From Melioribacter roseus (GTDB taxonomy: Bacteria; Bacteroidota; Ignavibacteria; Ignavibacteriales; Melioribacteraceae): DNA of 64,000 nt. The position numbers were made by a program, and so were the translations under genes. Shown one piece after another: positions 52,957 through 61,679 of the stretch; positions within the stretch are counted from its first letter, which is position 1; each line of letters starts with the position of its first letter. The stretch is taken from assembly GCA_020722065.1 (NCBI GenBank), contig DYLK01000007.1, forward strand, positions 36,934 to 100,933, given 5' to 3'. Under the pieces are notes generated by a model. That model did not search any database, had not been told where the DNA came from, and saw only the letters and a program-made list of their open reading frames with translations.

Positions 52957-54342
52957 TCACTGATTACTTAAAAACAACTGTTTGAGTGATTTTTTATCAA
53001 CTTTCCCAAGTTCTGTTTTTGGCAGCTCATTAATAATTTTGAATTCTTTCGGGATTTCCCATTTATCAAGATTTTCGCTCAAAAATTCAATAAAATTCGA
53101 CATTTCAAAATTGTTTGTAATTTCAAGAACTGCGACGAGCTTTTCACCCCAATAATTATCGCTTATTCCTAACACTGCACAATCTTTGATTTGATTACAA
53201 TTTTTAATCACTTTTTCAATTTTATTCAGATTTATATTTTCGCCACCAGAAATTATGAACTCACTTTTTCTACCTTCAATAAATAAAAATCCATCTTCAT
53301 CAATTTTACCAATATCTTTTGTGTGAAAATTAATAATTTCGTTTTTCTCGCCAAAATATCTTGCAATTTGCTTGGCTTCGACTACAATTTCACTTTCATC
53401 AGAAATGAAAATTTTCACATTTGCGAAAGGTTTTCCAGCAGATTTTGGTTTTTGAAGAAAACCTTTTGGTGAAAGGATTGTAATCATCGAAGTTGTTTCT
53501 GTCGAACCATAAACTTTGAAAACTGGGATTCCCTTTTCAATCATTTCTGAAATTGGATTTTCGGTTATCGGTCCGCCACCAGCAAAAATTCCTCTTAAAT
53601 TTTTGTAATTCTCTAAATTCGATTTTGCCAGGAAAGAGAGTGTTGGATTTACTACTGAAATAAAACTCGGTTTGAATTTCGCGATTGCTTCAAAAATTGC
53701 TTCGTTTTGTATTTGCATCGGAAAATACAAAGTAGATTTTGCTAAAATTGTGCGAAATATTATCATAAATCCACCAATATGAAAAATTGGGAGCGAAAGC
53801 AACCAACTATCCGAAGAATTAGCATTGAAATATTCAATAAAAGAATTTGCACTTGCAAGAAGATTCTCAAACGTAAAAATTACAGCTTTGCTTTCGTCTG
53901 TTGAGCCTGAAGTAAATAAAATTAATGCATTTTCAGATTCTGTGAGCAATATTTCTGAATTTCGATTTGTCTTTTCTAAATCTGAAATGATTACTTGTTG
54001 GATATTTTCATCTAAATCGGGAATTTTTGTCTGAACAATGATCTTTTTGCAAGCAACTTTCTGCAATTTGCGTTCGATTTCATGTATAATTGAATTTGGA
54101 TTTATCGGCATCGCAATTCCACCTTTTGCCCAAATAGATAGAATTAACTGAACAGAATTTATGCCTTGTTCAGTTGCAATTGCGATAATTTCGTTTTTCT
54201 GGACAAATCTGAAATTGCCGAGTTTCTGTTCAAATTGGTCGAAAAATTGCCACCAACTTACTTTTTGTAAAGAATTCTCAAGAAAAATTGAATTTGGCTG
54301 TGTTTTCGCAGTTTTGATAATATGATTTATGATTTTATTCAA
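52957..54342 (-). CDS. menE: o-Succinylbenzoate-CoA ligase
   Basis: AMP-forming acyl-CoA synthetase that activates o-succinylbenzoate before MenB. 461 residues. The ATP loop reads LILFTSGSTDESKAVIFTF, a variant of TSGTTGxPK with Asp-Glu-Ser in place of Gly-x-Pro. Then come LLSLPIFHIGG, KVYGSTETTSM, the hinge FIEGRKSEFIISGGENI and the adenylation Lys in LPKTELGKVDKKSL. Short N-terminal domain as usual for MenE. Last gene of menF-D-H-B-A-E on the minus strand, 39 bases after menA. Confidence 0.9.
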   Translation of the reverse strand: MNKIINHIIKTAKTQPNSIFLENSLQKVSWWQFFDQFEQKLGNFRFVQKNEIIAIATEQGINSVQLILSIWAKGGIAMPINPNSIIHEIERKLQKVACKKIIVQTKIPDLDENIQQVIISDLEKTNRNSEILLTESENALILFTSGSTDESKAVIFTFENLLASANSFIEYFNANSSDSWLLSLPIFHIGGFMIIFRTILAKSTLYFPMQIQNEAIFEAIAKFKPSFISVVNPTLSFLAKSNLENYKNLRGIFAGGGPITENPISEMIEKGIPVFKVYGSTETTSMITILSPKGFLQKPKSAGKPFANVKIFISDESEIVVEAKQIARYFGEKNEIINFHTKDIGKIDEDGFLFIEGRKSEFIISGGENINLNKIEKVIKNCNQIKDCAVLGISDNYWGEKLVAVLEITNNFEMSNFIEFLSENLDKWEIPKEFKIINELPKTELGKVDKKSLKQLFLSNQ

Positions 54343-54381
54343 GTTATTTTTTTACTTGATACTTATTTAATTTACTTAAAA

Positions 54382-55266
54382 TCATAAAATGAAACTGATA
54401 GCGAAAAGTAAACTGAACAAAACTGAAAATTGTGCAGTTTTTGCTAAAGTTAGATTTAGTTGTTTGCCTTGAATTTGATAAATCTGTTTAATTAAAGAAA
54501 TAGCATTTGGAAGTGATAAAAATGAAAGGAAAATCGTGAGTTTTAAATCCATTATAAAATAGATGTAAATCAATGATAAATAAGAAATCAAAATCAAAAA
54601 AGCATATTGATTTTTGGCGAAATTTCTTCCAAAAATAACTGCTAATGTCCTTTTTTTCGCAAGTTTGTCATCTTCAATATCTCGATAATTATTAACAACA
54701 AGAATATTTGTAATTAAAGCTCCAACAGGAATTGAAGCCAAAATTGATAACTCGGAAATAAAATGAGTTTGAACGTAAAATGTTCCAATTGTGCCGACAA
54801 ATCCGAAGAAAATAAAAACGAAAAAATCTCCAAGTCCGTTGTAGGCAAGTGGAAAAGGTCCAGCAGTGTATGAAATTCCAGCAAGAATTGATAGAATTCC
54901 AACTACAAGCAAAATCCAACTTGATGATAAAACGAGAATAATTCCTGAAATAAATGCAATTCCAAATGAAATAATTATAGCGGAAATAACTTGTTTTTCG
55001 GTAACAATTCCAGTCGTTAAAAACCTTTCGGGACCAATTCTATCTTTTGTATCAGTTCCTTTTCTAAAATCGAAAAGATCATTCACAAAATTCGTCCCAA
55101 TTTGTATGAATAACGAAACAAGTAAAGCTAAAATTGCGAAAGTTAGTTTGAAAGAATTACTTAAATGAGCAAGTGCTGAGCCAACAATTACAGGCGAAAA
55201 AGCTGCTGGAAGAGTTTTGGGACGACTTGCAACTATCCATATTTTTGTTTTTTCAATCAAATTCAT
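54382..55266 (-). CDS. menA: 1,4-Dihydroxy-2-naphthoate polyprenyltransferase
   Basis: Membrane prenyltransferase that attaches the polyprenyl tail to DHNA to form demethylmenaquinone. 294 residues with about eight helices. The first Asp-rich motif is NDLFDFRKGTDTKDR (near residue 63, normally NDxxDxxxGxDT) and the second NNYRDIEDD (near 190), both of which bind Mg-diphosphate. SRPKTLPAAFSPVIVGSA opens the protein. Six bases after menB. Confidence 0.94.
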   Translation of the reverse strand: MNLIEKTKIWIVASRPKTLPAAFSPVIVGSALAHLSNSFKLTFAILALLVSLFIQIGTNFVNDLFDFRKGTDTKDRIGPERFLTTGIVTEKQVISAIIISFGIAFISGIILVLSSSWILLVVGILSILAGISYTAGPFPLAYNGLGDFFVFIFFGFVGTIGTFYVQTHFISELSILASIPVGALITNILVVNNYRDIEDDKLAKKRTLAVIFGRNFAKNQYAFLILISYLSLIYIYFIMDLKLTIFLSFLSLPNAISLIKQIYQIQGKQLNLTLAKTAQFSVLFSLLFAISFIL

Positions 55267-55272
55267 AAGATT

Positions 55273-56103
55273 TTAGGGAACACGTGGGAATTTTGAGAAA
55301 TCGGGTTTTCGTTTTTCATTATAAGCATTTCTTCCTTCTTGAGCTTCTTCGCTCATATAATAAAGCAAAGTAGCGTTTCCAGCCAATTCCTGAATTCCAG
55401 CTTGTCCATCAAGCTCTGCATTAAATGCTGATTTCAACAATCTTAAAGAAAGTGGTGAATGTTGTAAAATTTCTTTTGCCCATTTAATTCCTTCGTCTTC
55501 AAGTTGCTCAATCGGAACAACTGAATTCACTAAACCCATTTCCAAAGCTTCTTTTGCATTATATTGGCGACACAAATACCAAATTTCGCGTGCTTTTTTT
55601 TGTCCAACTAATCTTGCCAAATAACTTGCACCAAAACCGCCATCAAAACTACCAACTTTTGGACCTGTTTGCCCAAAGATAGCATTTTCAGCCGCAATTG
55701 TTAAATCGCACACAACGTGAAGAACATGTCCGCCACCAATTGCATAACCAGCAACCAAAGCAATAACTGGTTTTGGCATACTTCTGATTAATTTTTGAAC
55801 ATCAAGAATATTTAATCTTGGAACTCCATCGGTACCAACATAACCTTTGTTGCCACGAACTTTTTGGTCGCCACCAGAACAAAACGAATATTTTCCATCT
55901 TTTGATGGACCTTCGCCAGTTAGCAATATTACGCCAATTGATGGATCTTCGTGAGCATCTTTCAATGCAGAAAATAATTGTAAAACAGTATCTGGACGAA
56001 AAGCATTTCTAACTTCTGGGCGATTGAAAGCAATTCGAGCAATTCCGTCCATTTTTTTATATGTGATATCTGAAAATTCTTTTACGGTTATCCAATTCGA
56101 CAT
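55273..56103 (-). CDS. menB: 1,4-Dihydroxy-2-naphthoyl-CoA synthase
   Basis: Crotonase-fold enzyme that closes the second ring from o-succinylbenzoyl-CoA. 276 residues. Crotonase oxyanion-hole regions [11 protein letters not shown] and [16 protein letters not shown], the MenB-specific [20 protein letters not shown] (with Asp of the active site), and [15 protein letters not shown]. The C-terminus ENTREAGR-type region is [15 protein letters not shown]. Nine bases after menH. Confidence 0.96.
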   Translation of the reverse strand: MSNWITVKEFSDITYKKMDGIARIAFNRPEVRNAFRPDTVLQLFSALKDAHEDPSIGVILLTGEGPSKDGKYSFCSGGDQKVRGNKGYVGTDGVPRLNILDVQKLIRSMPKPVIALVAGYAIGGGHVLHVVCDLTIAAENAIFGQTGPKVGSFDGGFGASYLARLVGQKKAREIWYLCRQYNAKEALEMGLVNSVVPIEQLEDEGIKWAKEILQHSPLSLRLLKSAFNAELDGQAGIQELAGNATLLYYMSEEAQEGRNAYNEKRKPDFSKFPRVP

Positions 56104-56112
56104 TTTTTCTTC

Positions 56113-56946
56113 TTATTTTTCTAAAAATTTGGTGAGCAAAATAACAAATTCTTCTAATTTTTCTAAGTGAGTATTATGCCCGCAATTTGCAATAATTCTG
56201 TGTTCAGCAAATTTCATTTTCTCTTTTGCTTCGTTTGATATTTTTGTGTATTTCGAATCAAGTTCGCCACTAATCAAAAGTGTTGGGAAATTAAATTCAG
56301 AAAGTTTTTCTTCAACCGAATTCATCGTTCCAGTTCCAGCATATTTTAGTGAATTTATCAATTCTGAGTTGGAATTTCTGTTCTTCTTAAATCTAATTTT
56401 ATTACGAATTCCATCAGGAAGTGATTTTTGTGATTCGAAAAACGGTTGATTTATCCAAAATTCGGTAAATTCTTCAATTCTTTTGCTTTGTAAAATCTCA
56501 ATCAAATTTTCATCAGATTTCCTTCGCATTTGCTTTTCATAATCTGATTTTAAGCCGAAAGTTGAACTTTCGATTACAAGTGATTTTATCATTTTGGGAT
56601 ATTTTGCCGCAAAAGTGTAGGCAACTCTTCCGCCAAAAGAATAACCTACAAGAAAAGTTTTGGAAACTTCGAGAATTAATAGTAATTCAAAAATGTTATC
56701 AGCAATATTTTCTAATGAATAATCGGGATTTTCAAAAACAGTAGTTTTTCCGTGTCCAGGCAAATCTATTAGAATTGGAGAAAATTTATTAGGAAGATTT
56801 TCCAAAACATCAAACCAATCTGAACTTTCGCCCGTAAATCCATGAAGGAAAAGAATTGGAATTTTTTTACCGATTTTATGTTCAGAGAAGAAATTGAATT
56901 CAGTTTGTCCGACAAGAATTTTCCTTTCCAACAACTTAAAATTCAT
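56113..56946 (-). CDS. menH: MenH-type alpha/beta hydrolase (SHCHC synthase)
   Basis: Predicted 2-succinyl-6-hydroxy-2,4-cyclohexadiene-1-carboxylate synthase, which eliminates pyruvate from the MenD product. Alpha/beta-hydrolase of about 277 residues. Oxyanion strand ILFLHGFTGESSDW, IDLPGHGKT, nucleophile elbow LVGYSFGGRVAY (Ser near 97), acid in ISGELDSKY and terminal NCGHNTHLE with catalytic His. The general hydrolase fold alone would be ambiguous; position directly after menD settles it. ATG 56946 preferred (AAGGA 8 nt upstream); an ATG six bases earlier is too close to the site. Overlaps menD by 11 bases. Confidence 0.85.
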   Translation of the reverse strand: MNFKLLERKILVGQTEFNFFSEHKIGKKIPILFLHGFTGESSDWFDVLENLPNKFSPILIDLPGHGKTTVFENPDYSLENIADNIFELLLILEVSKTFLVGYSFGGRVAYTFAAKYPKMIKSLVIESSTFGLKSDYEKQMRRKSDENLIEILQSKRIEEFTEFWINQPFFESQKSLPDGIRNKIRFKKNRNSNSELINSLKYAGTGTMNSVEEKLSEFNFPTLLISGELDSKYTKISNEAKEKMKFAEHRIIANCGHNTHLEKLEEFVILLTKFLEK

Positions 56947-58645
56947 TTTCATATTCCTTGAAAAGCTGAATTCTTATTTCTTTTGATAGTTCAGAATTTG
57001 TCTGAAATTCAAATACTTCAAAAGAATTTCCTTTTTCATTAAAATTGATTTGGTCAAAATCAGTTTGAGTTTGAATTTTATGATATTTTCCACCGAAAGA
57101 TTTGATAATTGGCTGAAAATCCAAACTAATTGGCGTTTTGAAATATTTCACAAATCCTTTTTTGTGATTTGCAATTGGCAAAAGATTGAAAATTCCACCG
57201 CCGTTATTGTTTATCAAAATAATTTTAAGTGAAATTTTCATCAATTTTAGATAATGAAGAAAAGTTAAATCATAAAAGAAAGATAAATCGCCAATTAAAA
57301 GAAATGTTGGCCTTTTGCTTTTTGACGAAATTCCAGCCGAAGTTGAGATAATTCCATCAATTCCACTTGCCCCGCGGTTCGAGAAAATTGCAAAATTTTT
57401 GGGATTTCTGCGTGTGAAAAAATCAATATCGCGTGGGATTGTGCTATTTCCTACAAATAAATTGGATTTATCGGGCAATTTCGAAATAATTTGTTTGATT
57501 ATATTCGGTTCAATAGAAAAATCTGATGTGAACATTTTTTTCTCAATTTCGACAAGTCTTGTTTCAATTTTCTGAAATTTTGAAAAATATTCTTTGTTCG
57601 AATTGGTATTTAATTTCGAGCTAATTTTTTCAAGAAAATCTGGAATTCCAATTTTTATCGGATTTTGAAACGTTAAAGTTCCATCGTGTTTATCGCCAAA
57701 AGCATCAATTAGCAATTTTTGTGCTTTTGATTGCTGAAGGAATTTCTCCATTTTCGCTGAAGTTGGAGTTTTTCCGAAGTGAATAATTAAATCTGGAGAA
57801 AAATTTTCGGTTAATAATTTGTTTGATAAAATTGACCCAAAAGTAAAATTGGCTTTTGAATTAATGAAACGAATTCCCGAAAGTCCATCTGAAATTATTG
57901 GAATTGATTTTTTTTCTGCAAATGATAAAATTGTTCTTTCATCATCTTCATTCAATATTCCAACTGAAAATAAGATTTTATTTGATTTTTCAATCAAATT
58001 CAATGTTTTTAATGATAAATTTTCCCTTTTTACATTGCTGCTAATAAATTTCTTGTTAATCAATTTCTCAAAGAATTTCTCATCAATTTCCGCATTCAAT
58101 TCTTCAGGTTCAAGTGGCTTTTCAAAAGGGAAATTCAAATGAACTGGTCTTTGTTCAATAAATGATGAAATCGAAAATGCTTTATCAATTTCTACAACAA
58201 ATTGCTTCAAGTTTTCTTTCGAAAGGTTTGGTAAACCAAAATCCACAAAATGAGAAATGTGATTTTTATAAATATTCTCTTGATTTATCGTTTGATTAGC
58301 TCCAGAAAATCGCAAGAATTTTGGTCTATCTGCCGTGCAAATTAAAAGTGGTGTTCGCGTTTGAAATGCTTCGATAATTGCTGGATAAAGCTCGGCAGTT
58401 GCTGTTCCGCTTGTTGTAACAATTACGGTTGGAATTTTAGTCTTTTTCGCAATTCCCAAAGCAAAAAACGCACTACTTCTTTCATCGACAAAAACGTAAC
58501 TTGCTATTTTTTTGCTTTCCGAGAATGCAATTGTAAGTGGAGTATTTCTTGACCCTGGCGAAATACAAACGTCTTTTATTCCTAAAAATTCAAGTCTTTG
58601 AACAAAAATCTTTGCCCAAGCATAATTAGAATTAATCTTCATCAT
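56936..58645 (-). CDS. menD: 2-Succinyl-5-enolpyruvyl-6-hydroxy-3-cyclohexene-1-carboxylate synthase
   Basis: ThDP-dependent enzyme joining isochorismate to the succinic semialdehyde unit from 2-oxoglutarate. 569 residues with three ThDP-fold domains: the pyrimidine domain with CISPGSRNTPLTIA, VVTTSGTATAELYPAI and the activating Glu; a middle domain; and the PP domain with NRGASGIDGIISTSAG, GDLSFFYD and NNNGGGIFNL (Mg2+-diphosphate site). It overlaps menF by 14 bases. It depends on TPP, which the 14-18 kb thiamine operon would supply. Confidence 0.95.
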   Translation of the reverse strand: MMKINSNYAWAKIFVQRLEFLGIKDVCISPGSRNTPLTIAFSESKKIASYVFVDERSSAFFALGIAKKTKIPTVIVTTSGTATAELYPAIIEAFQTRTPLLICTADRPKFLRFSGANQTINQENIYKNHISHFVDFGLPNLSKENLKQFVVEIDKAFSISSFIEQRPVHLNFPFEKPLEPEELNAEIDEKFFEKLINKKFISSNVKRENLSLKTLNLIEKSNKILFSVGILNEDDERTILSFAEKKSIPIISDGLSGIRFINSKANFTFGSILSNKLLTENFSPDLIIHFGKTPTSAKMEKFLQQSKAQKLLIDAFGDKHDGTLTFQNPIKIGIPDFLEKISSKLNTNSNKEYFSKFQKIETRLVEIEKKMFTSDFSIEPNIIKQIISKLPDKSNLFVGNSTIPRDIDFFTRRNPKNFAIFSNRGASGIDGIISTSAGISSKSKRPTFLLIGDLSFFYDLTFLHYLKLMKISLKIILINNNGGGIFNLLPIANHKKGFVKYFKTPISLDFQPIIKSFGGKYHKIQTQTDFDQINFNEKGNSFEVFEFQTNSELSKEIRIQLFKEYENEF

Positions 58646-60011
58646 AATTAAAAAGCGAAAGAATTGTTTTTAATTTTAGTTTAGTTTCGTCATATTCTTC
58701 TTTTGCATCTGAACCTTCAACAATTCCGCAACCAGCATACGCATAAAGTTTATTGTTTTTTACTAATGCCGAACGAATTGCAACACTAAAATCCGCAACT
58801 TGAAGATGATTAAACCAACCAACAACGCCAGTAAACATTCCTCTATTAAATTTTTCTATTTGAGGAATATTTTCGTAAGCAATTTGTTTTGGCGAACCAC
58901 AAACTGCTGGAGTTGGATGCATTTCGTTCAAAATTGAAAGAATTTTAGCTTTTTCAGCTAATGTAACTTTTATTGGCGTCCATAAATGTTGGATATTTTT
59001 CAATTTTCTTATTTTGGGAGAATCACCAGCAATTATCATTTTTGCATAATTTTGCATAACAGAAAGAATGTAATTTTTCACTTCGTTATGTTCACGAATA
59101 TTTTTATCACTTGTCAACAACTTATTCGCCAAAATTTCATCTTCATAAACATTTTTCCCACGAGAAATTGAACCAGCAAGTGAATCAGTTTCGAGCTGAT
59201 TTCCTGTAATTTTGAACAAAGTTTCGGGAGTTGCACCAAAAAAGAATGAGTTATTTTTCTGAAATCCAAAAATTGTGCAAAATGGGAATGATGAAGAAAG
59301 TTCATTAAACATTGAATAAATTGGTGGATTTTCGTCAATTTCCTTCACTTCGTAACGAGAAATCACAATTTTATTTAACTTGCGTTCCGAAATCAATTTA
59401 AGAGAATCTTTAATTTGATTTTCCCATTCAGCGAAATCATTCAGTTCGCTTTTCACTTTTCCATTTTGTCGATTTTGTTCATCTTCATTTGTCGAAGTTT
59501 GATTCAAAAGCGCAGAAATGTCCGAAATAATGAAATTTACGTTCACATTTTCATTCACAAAATTAATCTGAAGAAAATAATCATTTTCATTTCTGATGAA
59601 AGCATATTTTGGTAAAATCCAATTTTGGAATTGGTAATCTTGCCAAATTTCCGTTTTGTCAGAATTGTGAAATTTAACGCCACCAACAAAAAGTGGGATA
59701 TTGCTTATTGAAAATTCAGCCCAATTTGTTTGAACATTATTCATCATATTTTCGATTTCAGATTCTATTTTTTTTATGGATGAATCATTATTAGAAAAAT
59801 CTAAAAGTTTGCCAATTGCCAAAAAAGTGAACTTTTCAGATGGTTTTTTCCAATAAAAAAAATCAGTTCTATTTTTTTTACAATATTCAATTAGTGCTTT
59901 TGAAGTTAATCTGGGAATTGGAAATATCAGAGAAGTAATTTTGGCTGAATAATTTTCAGAGAGTTTGTTAGAAATATTTGTTAAAATTTTATCGATTTCG
60001 TGTGTGAGCAT
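58632..60011 (-). CDS. menF: Isochorismate synthase
   Basis: Chorismate-utilising enzyme that makes isochorismate, the first menaquinone-specific step. 459 residues; the conserved C-terminal half holds ETDSLAGSISRG, EIHPTPAVCGSP-type (EMHPTPAVCGSPK) and FNRGMFTGVVGWF, ending with a GCGIVEGSDAKEEYDE metal-binding segment. The long N-terminal domain is poorly conserved, as usual. First gene of the menF-D-H-B-A-E operon. Salicylate or anthranilate synthase roles are unlikely in this context. Confidence 0.93.
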   Translation of the reverse strand: MLTHEIDKILTNISNKLSENYSAKITSLIFPIPRLTSKALIEYCKKNRTDFFYWKKPSEKFTFLAIGKLLDFSNNDSSIKKIESEIENMMNNVQTNWAEFSISNIPLFVGGVKFHNSDKTEIWQDYQFQNWILPKYAFIRNENDYFLQINFVNENVNVNFIISDISALLNQTSTNEDEQNRQNGKVKSELNDFAEWENQIKDSLKLISERKLNKIVISRYEVKEIDENPPIYSMFNELSSSFPFCTIFGFQKNNSFFFGATPETLFKITGNQLETDSLAGSISRGKNVYEDEILANKLLTSDKNIREHNEVKNYILSVMQNYAKMIIAGDSPKIRKLKNIQHLWTPIKVTLAEKAKILSILNEMHPTPAVCGSPKQIAYENIPQIEKFNRGMFTGVVGWFNHLQVADFSVAIRSALVKNNKLYAYAGCGIVEGSDAKEEYDETKLKLKTILSLFNYDED

Positions 60012-60146
60012 ATTTTTAATTATTGGTAGTATTACTCGATTAATTCTACTTTTATCATTTTTTATATGCCAAAATTACGATACTTTTTACAATTTCCTGC
60101 AAAAGTTAAAAATATGTTGTTCATTTATTGTGGAATATATTAAAAA

Positions 60147-60368
60147 TTACTTTCCGTGTTTACCATCGCAGTATGGCATTTTCGTTGATTTTCCACAGCC
60201 GCAAATTGCTACTCTTCGATTTTCTTTGACAGTAACTTTATATGGTTGAGAATTCAAATTTTCATGCGAATTATCACACAAGGGGAAATTCTTCGAAAAT
60301 CCACATCGACAATAGGAAATTGTTCCAACTTTTTCATCAACTAACCAATAGTTTTTTTGTTTAAACAT
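60147..60368 (-). CDS. Small double-CDGSH iron-sulfur protein
   Basis: 73-residue protein with two CDGSH-type motifs: YCRCGFSKNFPLCDNSH (near 19-35) and ICGCGKSTKMPYCDGKH (near 54-71). Each has the C-x-C-x2-(S/T)-x3-P-x-C-D-x-(S/K)-H arrangement for a [2Fe-2S] cluster held by three Cys and one His, so two clusters are expected in one chain. Resembles the tandem prokaryotic CDGSH class. Role in redox or cluster transfer is general knowledge of the family; no partner is adjacent. No signal peptide. Confidence 0.9.
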   Translation of the reverse strand: MFKQKNYWLVDEKVGTISYCRCGFSKNFPLCDNSHENLNSQPYKVTVKENRRVAICGCGKSTKMPYCDGKHGK

Positions 60369-60525
60369 AACACCAAAAAGTTTAATAAGATTTAATGTCT
60401 AATTTAATCAAAAAAGTAATTAGACAATAAGTATTTTATTTTCGGTATTATATATTTTGCTGGCATATTATTTGTTGAATTAACACATATTAATAAAAAG
60501 ATATTGCATTATTCAATAATATAAA

Positions 60526-60609
60526 ATGTTTTTTGAGAAAATTGAGTTGATAAATTTCTACAATCAACAAAAATCTGTTGAAGAATTTCAACAAAATTTA
60601 GGAGGTTAA
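60526..60609 (+). CDS. Putative 27-residue leader peptide coupled to the 60611 gene
   Basis: Short frame starting ATG 60526: MFFEKIELINFYNQQKSVEE and then FQQNLGG, stop TAA at 60607-60609. Its last codons contain the AGGAGG site (60600-60605) of the next gene, whose ATG starts one base after the stop. That geometry suits translational coupling. There is no clear ribosome site of its own and no excess of one amino acid except Gln. It may equally be a chance frame in a structured 5' leader. Confidence 0.35.
   Translation: MFFEKIELINFYNQQKSVEEFQQNLGG
60564..60593 (+). promoter_or_regulatory. Competing hairpins just upstream of the ribosome site
   Basis: TGTTGAA (60576-60582) can pair either back with TCAACA (60564-60569) or forward with TTCAACA (60587-60593). 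The two hairpins exclude each other. They lie 7 bases before the AGGAGG site of the 60611 gene and inside the putative leader frame, so ribosome movement could choose the form. Confidence 0.4.
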
Positions 60610-60610
60610 T

Positions 60611-61027
60611 ATGACTAGTCAATTAGAAGTCCGCTACAATACAGAAAAAATTGAAAATAAAAAAGTTCGTTCAAGTTCAATTTATAATTCGAGTAGTAAT
60701 GAATTAGAATTCATTAAATTATTTTTTGGGAAAGAATTGGAAAATCATACTTTTTCGAGAAATGAAATACCAAGTTATTATATAAATCGAAAAAATGAGT
60801 TGAATTGTTGCGTACTTACATTTTTATTGCATAAAAATCCAAATGATATCAAAATAAAATCATTTAACATTTTTGAAGATAATTTAGAATTGTCGCCTAT
60901 TTTACCAGCTTATGAAAAAGAAAGAACAATTTTCAAATGGAATGTCAAAGATTTGACAAGCGGGATATATTATCTTGGTTTTATTTTTGATGAAACAATT
61001 AAATTCGTCAAAATATTTCTCATCTAA
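60611..61027 (+). CDS. Hypothetical protein with a T9SS-like C-terminal tail but no signal peptide
   Basis: 138 residues; family not recognised. Starts MTSQLEVRYNTEKIENKKVR with no hydrophobic N-terminus. The C-terminal third resembles a worn T9SS type A domain: ERTIFKWNVKDLTSGIYYLG, then IKFVKIFLI, compared with the usual GVYFYQL and KKMILLK pattern, and a beta-sandwich profile before it. The near-ideal AGGAGG five bases before the ATG suggests strong translation. Ended by a good terminator. Either a cytoplasmic beta-sandwich protein or a decayed secreted protein that lost its N-terminal part. Confidence 0.6.
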   Translation: MTSQLEVRYNTEKIENKKVRSSSIYNSSSNELEFIKLFFGKELENHTFSRNEIPSYYINRKNELNCCVLTFLLHKNPNDIKIKSFNIFEDNLELSPILPAYEKERTIFKWNVKDLTSGIYYLGFIFDETIKFVKIFLI

Positions 61028-61075
61028 ATAGGGCAAAGGAAAGTGAAATCTTTTCGAAACCATCTTTAAAAAGTA

Positions 61076-61104
61076 AAAGTCCCGTTAAAAACGGGACTTT
61101 TTTT
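61076..61104. terminator. Bidirectional terminator between the hypothetical gene and tRNA-fMet
   Basis: Stem 61076-61086 (AAAGTCCCGTT) with 61090-61100 (AACGGGACTTT), 3-nt loop, T tract to 61104 on plus and a T-rich stretch on minus. It serves the 60611 gene and the minus-strand tRNA. Confidence 0.88.
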
Positions 61105-61105
61105 G

Positions 61106-61178
<73 letters not shown>

Positions 61179-61329
61179 GTTTAATTTTTTTCCTAAATAT
61201 TAAAATATTGGTACACAAATATATTTAATTATTCGAGATTTGCAACATTCCTATGAATTTTATTCCAAATATTCGTTTAGTTAGAAATATTTTATTTAAC
61301 TATTTTTATAATCAAAAAAGGAAAAATAA

Positions 61330-61668
61330 ATGAATGAAAAAGAAATCAGAAATTGGTCTGCACTTATACATATCTCAGCTTTTGCATTATTTATAATTCC
61401 TTTTGGGAATATTCTAATTCCATTACTTTTGTGGCAACTTAAAAAAGATGAATCAGTTTTAATTACAGACAATGCAAAAGAAGCAATTAATTTTCAGATT
61501 ACATATACAATAGCTTTGATTTTTTCCGCAATTTTAGTAATTGTTTTAATGGGAATACCAAATTTATTAATTTTTGTTTTTTTTCCATTAATTTTCCCAA
61601 TATTAGCAGCTATTAAAACTGTTGAAGGTGAAATTTATCATTATCCATTTAGTTACAAATTTATTTAA
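61330..61668 (+). CDS. DUF4870-type small membrane protein
   Basis: 112 residues with three to four hydrophobic helices. Begins NWSALIHISAFALFIIPFGN, then LIPLLLWQLKKDES and DNAKEAINFQITYTI, which are the conserved blocks of the DUF4870 (Tic20-like) family of small membrane proteins. Function unknown. Its stop is 11 bases before the carboxypeptidase start, so the two are likely co-transcribed. Confidence 0.85.
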   Translation: MNEKEIRNWSALIHISAFALFIIPFGNILIPLLLWQLKKDESVLITDNAKEAINFQITYTIALIFSAILVIVLMGIPNLLIFVFFPLIFPILAAIKTVEGEIYHYPFSYKFI

Positions 61669-61679
61669 TAAGGAGATTT

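Noticed and set aside
59965..60249. Plus-strand 94-codon frame spanning the menF start and CDGSH gene
   Set aside because: It covers a divergent promoter region and the antisense of a conserved CDGSH motif; no family features.
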